Source: Bacteroidales bacterium Bact_22 (GTDB taxonomy: Bacteria > Bacteroidota > Bacteroidia > Bacteroidales > F082). From it: DNA of 48,130 nucleotides. The stretch is taken from contig LUZN01000033.1 of NCBI GenBank assembly GCA_001603665.1, positions 1 through 48,130 on the forward strand, in the 5' to 3' direction. The notes below the pieces were generated by a model, which worked only from the letters and a program-made list of their open reading frames with translations, had not been told where the DNA came from and did not search any database. A program made the translations under genes and the position numbers. Shown piece after piece: positions 44,097 through 48,130 of the stretch; the stretch's first letter is position 1, and the number at the start of each line of letters is the position of its first letter.

Positions 44097-44429
44097 ATGA
44101 AGAAACTGATTTTATTAGCATTCGCATTGTTTTTGACAGTCTTGGTCCAGGCTCAGACGATGAAAGAAGTTGTCTTTACGACAGAACCTGAGATTGAATG
44201 CAATAACTGTGTTAAACGTATCAAAGACAACATCCGTTTTGAAAAAGGAGTGAAGTCAATCGATGCTGATTTAAAGACGAAACTCGTTACTATTCAATAC
44301 GATAGCGAAAAAACCAATACCGAAAAACTGGTTAAGGCATTTGCCAAAATCAATTACAAGGCGACGGTTGTTGAACCTAAAGGTGTAAAAAAAGAACAGG
44401 CTGAACCTGTCAACGACGAGAGTAAATAA
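44097..44429 (+). CDS. Exported heavy-metal-associated (HMA) domain protein
   Basis: A 110-aa protein with a signal peptide (1-20, ending VQA-Q) and one HMA domain (about 24-92). The metal-binding pair Cys35 and Cys38 lies in E-C-N-N-C-V-K-R-I, followed by the expected G-V-K-S-I-D-A-D-L and K-I-N-Y-K-A. A Lys/Glu-rich tail ends it. Being exported, it probably carries a soft metal such as Cu(I) in the periplasm as partner of the TonB receptor. The stop overlaps the next start by 1 nt. Confidence 0.88.
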   Translation: MKKLILLAFALFLTVLVQAQTMKEVVFTTEPEIECNNCVKRIKDNIRFEKGVKSIDADLKTKLVTIQYDSEKTNTEKLVKAFAKINYKATVVEPKGVKKEQAEPVNDESK

Positions 44430-45553
44430 TGAAAATCATAATCGTCGGAACGGCTTATCCTTACCGTGGAGGCATAGCAGCTTTCACCGACAGACTCGCA
44501 ACAGAGTTTGTCAAGGAAGGTGTTGATATTGAAGTGGTTACATTCAAGCTTCAATATCCGTCGTTTCTGTTTCCTGGTAAGACGCAATATTCCGAGGCTG
44601 AGGCTCCAAAAGGCTTCCCGATTGAGCGTAAAGTAAACAGTATCAATCCATTGAACTGGAGGAAAGTGGGGAAGGAGATACGAGCAAAGAATCCTGATAT
44701 CGTGGTTTTCACCTACTGGATGTCGTTCTTCGCTCCTTGTTTCAGTAAGATTGTAAAAGTTGTCAAGCGTAACGGTCATACAAAATGTATTGGATTGATA
44801 CACAATATGATACCGCATGAGAAATCTTTGCTGGACAAGATGTTTCCACCATATTTCGTGAAGGCTATGGATGGTTTCGTGGCTCTTTCCAAGTCGGTTT
44901 TGGAGGATGTGAAATCGCTCGACAAGCAAGACAAACCGAAACTATTTGTTCCGCATCCGTTGTACGACCATTTCGGTGAAATAATCAGCCGCGATGAAGC
45001 AATCAAGCATTTGAATCTTGACCCGAAATATCGCTATCTGTTGTTCTTCGGACTCGTCCGCGCCTACAAAGGTCTCGATCTCCTGATTGATGCTTTTGCA
45101 GATCAGCAACTCCGAAAATATCCCGTCAAGTTGATCGTTGCCGGTGAGTTTTACGATGACCCGAAACCTTATCATAAACAGGTCGAAAAGCTTGGTTTGC
45201 AAGATTTTGTAATAATTGAAAATCAATATATTAATGATATTGATGTAAAGTATTACTTTAACTCAGCTGAAATGGTGGTTCAGCCCTATAAATCGGCTAC
45301 TCAGAGCGGCGTAACGCAGATAGCATATCATTTCGAGAAGCCTATGCTTGTCACTAACGTTGGTGGTCTTGGCGAGATGATTCCTGACGGGAAAGTGGGT
45401 TACGTCGTTGAGCCGAATGCCGCATCCATTGCCGATGCCCTTGTCGACTTCTGTGAGAATGACAGATACGATAAGTTTGTGGAAGGAGTGAGGGAAGAGA
45501 AGAAGAAATATCAATGGTCGAACATGACCGAAGCTATTAAAGACCTGCTATGA
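44429..45553 (+). CDS. Glycosyltransferase family 4 protein
   Basis: A 374-aa GT-B enzyme. The N-terminus M-K-I-I-I-V-G-T-A-Y-P-Y-R-G-G-I-A-A-F is a typical acceptor-side start with a Gly-rich loop. The C-terminal donor site has F-G-L-V-R-A-Y-K-G-L and E-K-P-M-L-V-T-N-V-G-G-L-G-E-M-I, as in GT4 enzymes. It would add a sugar from a nucleotide donor to a cell-surface glycan; donor and acceptor are unknown. It overlaps both neighbours (1 and 4 nt). Confidence 0.9.
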   Translation: MKIIIVGTAYPYRGGIAAFTDRLATEFVKEGVDIEVVTFKLQYPSFLFPGKTQYSEAEAPKGFPIERKVNSINPLNWRKVGKEIRAKNPDIVVFTYWMSFFAPCFSKIVKVVKRNGHTKCIGLIHNMIPHEKSLLDKMFPPYFVKAMDGFVALSKSVLEDVKSLDKQDKPKLFVPHPLYDHFGEIISRDEAIKHLNLDPKYRYLLFFGLVRAYKGLDLLIDAFADQQLRKYPVKLIVAGEFYDDPKPYHKQVEKLGLQDFVIIENQYINDIDVKYYFNSAEMVVQPYKSATQSGVTQIAYHFEKPMLVTNVGGLGEMIPDGKVGYVVEPNAASIADALVDFCENDRYDKFVEGVREEKKKYQWSNMTEAIKDLL

Positions 45554-46317
45554 AGAAGTTAATCGCTTTATTTACAAGGATTTTCTCGCGACAGACGCTG
45601 ATTCGTTTCAGTGGTTTGTTCAGCTTTATTATACGTCCGTTTTATATTGGAAATAAAGTCGAATGTCCGGTTTGCGGCAAGCATTTCCGTAAGTTTTTGC
45701 CTTATGGCTATGGTAAGGCGATGGAAAACCGCATGTGTCCGAAGTGCCTCTCACTCGAGCGTCATCGTCTGCTTTGGCTGTATTTAAAGGAGAAGACAGG
45801 ATTTTTCACCGACAATCTGAAAGTCTTGCACTTTGCTCCAGAGCAGCCGTTCCTGAAGCGTTTCAAGGCCCTTAAGAACCTTGATTACACCACTGCCGAT
45901 ATCGATTCGCCTATTGCCGATTTAAAACTTGATGTCACAAACATAGAACTCCCTGATAATCAATACGATGTGGTGATTTGTAACCATGTCTTGGAGCATG
46001 TAAATGATGTGAATAAGGCCTTCTCGGAGATTAAACGCATCTTGAAACCAGGCGGCTGGGCGATTCTGCTTGTTCCAATCAATCCTAACGTTGACACATG
46101 GGAAGACCCGTCTATCACCGATCCTGAAGAGAGAAAGCGCAATTTCGGTCAGTACGACCACGTCCGCCAGTTCGGTCGCGACTATGCGCAAGTACTTGAA
46201 AATGCAGGTTTTACTGTTGATGCAGACCGCATCTATTATGAATTAACGGAAGAACAGCGAACCAGAATGAGGCTTGCCCGACCAGGAGAAGAATTGATTT
46301 ACAGGGTGATTAAATAA
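45550..46317 (+). CDS. SAM-dependent methyltransferase with N-terminal zinc-ribbon-like motif
   Basis: A 255-aa class I methyltransferase. Two Cys pairs near the N-terminus (Cys39/Cys42 in C-P-V-C and Cys63/Cys66 in C-P-K-C) look like a zinc ribbon. The methyltransferase core has V-L-H-F-A-P-E (replacing the usual Gly-rich motif I), Y-D-V-V-I-C-N-H-V-L-E-H-V, and L-K-P-G-G-W-A-I-L-L-V-P. The H-V-L-E-H form is common in glycan- and lipid-modifying enzymes of the Methyltransf_11 group. It overlaps the glycosyltransferase by 4 nt, so a joint role in modifying a surface sugar is likely (inference). Confidence 0.87.
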   Translation: MKKLIALFTRIFSRQTLIRFSGLFSFIIRPFYIGNKVECPVCGKHFRKFLPYGYGKAMENRMCPKCLSLERHRLLWLYLKEKTGFFTDNLKVLHFAPEQPFLKRFKALKNLDYTTADIDSPIADLKLDVTNIELPDNQYDVVICNHVLEHVNDVNKAFSEIKRILKPGGWAILLVPINPNVDTWEDPSITDPEERKRNFGQYDHVRQFGRDYAQVLENAGFTVDADRIYYELTEEQRTRMRLARPGEELIYRVIK

Positions 46318-46347
46318 AAAAAGGCTGCCGACCGGCAGCCTTTTTTT
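46316..46347. terminator. Bidirectional rho-independent terminator
   Basis: A7 followed by GGCTGCC, a 4-nt loop GACC, GGCAGCC and T7 (46316-46347). The symmetric A and T runs serve both the methyltransferase (plus) and the convergent dehydrogenase (minus). Confidence 0.95.
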
Positions 46348-46361
46348 ACGTTATTTGGCAA

Positions 46362-47990
46362 TTATTTTGCCAAGAATGGATAACCGTATTCTGTTGCAGG
46401 AACAAACGTCTCCTTGATGGCGCGTGGGTTCGTCCAGCGGATGAGGTTCCACAGTCCGCCTGCCTTGTCGTTGGTGCCCGATGCGCGTGATCCGCCGAAT
46501 GGCTGGCATCCCACGACGGCTCCCGTCGGCTTGTCGTTGATGTAGAAGTTACCTGCAGCATATTTCAGCTTCTGGTCGGCGAGCTGACGTGCTTTGAGGT
46601 CGTTGACGAAGATGGCTCCAGTCAATGCGTAAGGTGATGTCGTGTCGCAGAGTTCCAGTGTTTCCTCGTATTTCTTGTCGTCGTAGACATAGATGGTGAT
46701 GATTGGTCCGAAGATCTCCTGAGCCATCGACTCGTAGTTCGGAACCTTGGCGAGGATGACGGTAGGCTCGACGAAGTAACCGACGCTCTTGTCGCACTTG
46801 CCGCCGAACACGATCTCAGCGTCCTTGCTGGCTTTTGCTCTGTCGATGTAGCCTTTGCAGTTGTCGAACGAGGCCTCATCGATCACAGCGTTGACGTAGT
46901 TGGTGAAGTCTGTGACGTCGCCCATCTTGATGGTGCTGAGCATGTCGCCGACGATCTGTTTCACCTCTTTCCACATCGACTTCGGGATATATGCGCGTGA
47001 TGCTGCCGAGCATTTCTGACCTTGATATTCGAAGGCGCCGCGGACGATAGCGCATGCCACCTCGCGTGGATTTGCCGAGCTGTGGGCGAAGATGAAGTCT
47101 TTACCGCCTGTCTCACCGACGAGACGAGGATATGACTTGTAATTGGCTATATTTGCGCCTACGCCCTTCCAGAGGCCCTGGAATGTGGCTGTCGAACCGG
47201 TGAAGTGGATGCCGGCGAGGTTTGGGTTGTTCAAGGCGACGCCGCCAATCAACGAGCCCTTACCTGGCAGGAAGTTCACTACGCCAGCCGGAAGACCTGC
47301 TTCCATTGCGATTTGCATGATGTGATAGTTCGAAAGCAGTGATGTCGTTGATGGTTTCCAGATTGTGGTGTTACCCATCAAAGCTGGTGTCATGTTCAAA
47401 TTCGAAGCGATAGAGGTGAAGTTGAACGGAGTCACAGCCATGATGAAGCCCTCGAGTGGACGGTATTCCACGCGGTTGAGCTGATCAGGACTCGATGAAG
47501 GCTGCTCTGAGTAGAGATTACCTGCATAGTAGTTGTTGAAGCGATAGAAGTCGATGGTCTCGCAAGCTGAGTCGATTTCTGCCTGGAAGCAGTTCTTACT
47601 CTGGCCGAGCATACATGCGGCGTTGATGCGTGCACGGTATTTTGTTGCCAGCATCTGACCGATACGTGCCATGATGGAAGCTCTCTCCACCCATGGTGTG
47701 TTTTCCCAGTCTTTCTTGGCCTTCAGAGCGGCTTCGATAGCCATGTTGACTTCTTTTTCGCCTACTTTATGGTATTTTGCAATCACATGCTTGTGGTTGT
47801 GTGGCATAACCACTTCGCCCATGTCGCCGGTGCGGATTTCCTTACCACCGATGATGATCGGGATTTCCACGACTTCCTTCGACTGTTTCTTGAGTTCTTT
47901 CTCCAAAGCGAGGCGCTCAGGGCTGCCTGGTCTGTATTCTTTTACAGGCTCGTTAGCAGGATGTGCAAATTGAAATAATGCGTTATTCAT
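46362..47990 (-). CDS. pruA: L-glutamate gamma-semialdehyde (delta-1-pyrroline-5-carboxylate) dehydrogenase
   Basis: A 542-aa aldehyde dehydrogenase of the P5CDH class, oxidising glutamate semialdehyde to glutamate with NAD+ in proline or arginine breakdown. The catalytic Cys (about 327) lies in G-Q-K-C-S-A-A-S-R, the general-base Glu in V-G-E-T-G-G-K-D-F, and the E-Y-R-P-G-S-P-E-R N-terminus is that of monofunctional P5CDH. It is not fused to proline dehydrogenase (PutA), and no proline dehydrogenase gene is nearby. It has its own promoter and a terminator. Confidence 0.93.
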   Translation of the reverse strand: MNNALFQFAHPANEPVKEYRPGSPERLALEKELKKQSKEVVEIPIIIGGKEIRTGDMGEVVMPHNHKHVIAKYHKVGEKEVNMAIEAALKAKKDWENTPWVERASIMARIGQMLATKYRARINAACMLGQSKNCFQAEIDSACETIDFYRFNNYYAGNLYSEQPSSSPDQLNRVEYRPLEGFIMAVTPFNFTSIASNLNMTPALMGNTTIWKPSTTSLLSNYHIMQIAMEAGLPAGVVNFLPGKGSLIGGVALNNPNLAGIHFTGSTATFQGLWKGVGANIANYKSYPRLVGETGGKDFIFAHSSANPREVACAIVRGAFEYQGQKCSAASRAYIPKSMWKEVKQIVGDMLSTIKMGDVTDFTNYVNAVIDEASFDNCKGYIDRAKASKDAEIVFGGKCDKSVGYFVEPTVILAKVPNYESMAQEIFGPIITIYVYDDKKYEETLELCDTTSPYALTGAIFVNDLKARQLADQKLKYAAGNFYINDKPTGAVVGCQPFGGSRASGTNDKAGGLWNLIRWTNPRAIKETFVPATEYGYPFLAK

Positions 47991-48035
47991 GTTATAATTT
48001 TTTGTTGGTTAGAATTTTCTCGAAAAATTGACTTG

Positions 48036-48067
48036 CAAATTTATGAATTAATTTGGAATATTTCAAA
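48036..48067 (-). promoter_or_regulatory. Promoter of the P5C dehydrogenase gene
   Basis: Minus strand: TTTG (plus-strand CAAA, 48064-48067), 20 nt, then TAAATTTG (plus-strand CAAATTTA, 48036-48043). This is a textbook Bacteroidota -33/-7 pair, 46 nt before the ATG. Confidence 0.75.
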
Positions 48068-48079
48068 GAAATTTTTTAA

Positions 48080-48130
48080 AAAACTTTTAAACTTTTGACT
48101 TTATAAACTTTAAAAACTTTACGAACTTTA
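48080..48130. repeat. TAAACTTT-type array at the window edge
   Basis: 'aacttttaaacttttgactttataaactttaaaaactttacgaacttta': degenerate AACTTT/TAAACTTT units with a period of about 8-10 nt upstream of the P5C dehydrogenase promoter. It continues to the end of the window, so its full length is unknown. Confidence 0.45.

Overview
The window reads as a chromosome segment of an anaerobic Bacteroidales bacterium (phylum Bacteroidota). Several features point there. Promoters carry the Bacteroidota -7 element TAnnTTTG, and start codons have A-rich leaders instead of strong Shine-Dalgarno sites. There are two gingipain-like (C25) proteases with type IX secretion (T9SS) sorting tails, a TonB receptor with a carboxypeptidase-regulatory-like N-terminus, and both RNF and Na+-NQR complexes. 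I cannot name a genus. I see no rRNA, tRNA, CRISPR array, transposase, phage gene or reverse transcriptase.

Layout. 1-9.4 kb: a membrane-anchored PHP-type phosphoesterase, then three paralogous surface proteins (655, 689 and 699 aa). Each has its own promoter and terminator, and nadE and yggS lie between copies 2 and 3 on the other strand. The paralogs share an unusual N-terminus: signal peptide, short acidic linker, a sorting-signal-like 'PLGSG + hydrophobic helix + RRRR' segment, and a second hydrophobic segment ending in TQCKK. They end in a FISUMP/C-type-lectin-like domain. All three promoters carry a TTAATAC-N3-GTATTAA inverted repeat at exactly the same distance from the -7 box. 9.5-15.4 kb: an LTA-synthase-like phosphotransferase, then ffh, folD and a TPR/PD40/OmpA protein resembling T9SS PorE. 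15.5-17.2 kb: a long-chain acyl-CoA synthetase, preceded by a G-rich degenerate tandem repeat.

17.4-37.8 kb: a 20-kb run of minus-strand genes. In transcription order these are rnfBCDGEA, C25 protease 1, a CPA2-type cation/H+ antiporter, C25 protease 2 and nqrABCDEF. Spacings are tight throughout, and protease 2 overlaps nqrA. Two ion-pumping redox complexes, an antiporter and two secreted proteases therefore sit in one apparent transcription unit. rseC lies upstream of rnfB.

38.4-46.3 kb (plus strand): a YihY/BrkB membrane protein, a GpsA-like dehydrogenase, a polysaccharide flippase, a TonB receptor with a secreted heavy-metal-associated (HMA) protein, a glycosyltransferase and a methyltransferase. 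Several of these overlap by 1-4 nt. 46.4-48.0 kb: delta-1-pyrroline-5-carboxylate dehydrogenase on the minus strand.

Two repeat systems run through the intergenic DNA: short arrays built on a TAAACT core at nine or so sites, and the single G-rich array whose GGGGTRA sites are spaced by near-integral helical turns. The strongest candidates for something undescribed are the three-paralog family with its palindromic promoter, the RNF/protease/antiporter/NQR gene cluster, and the G-rich array.
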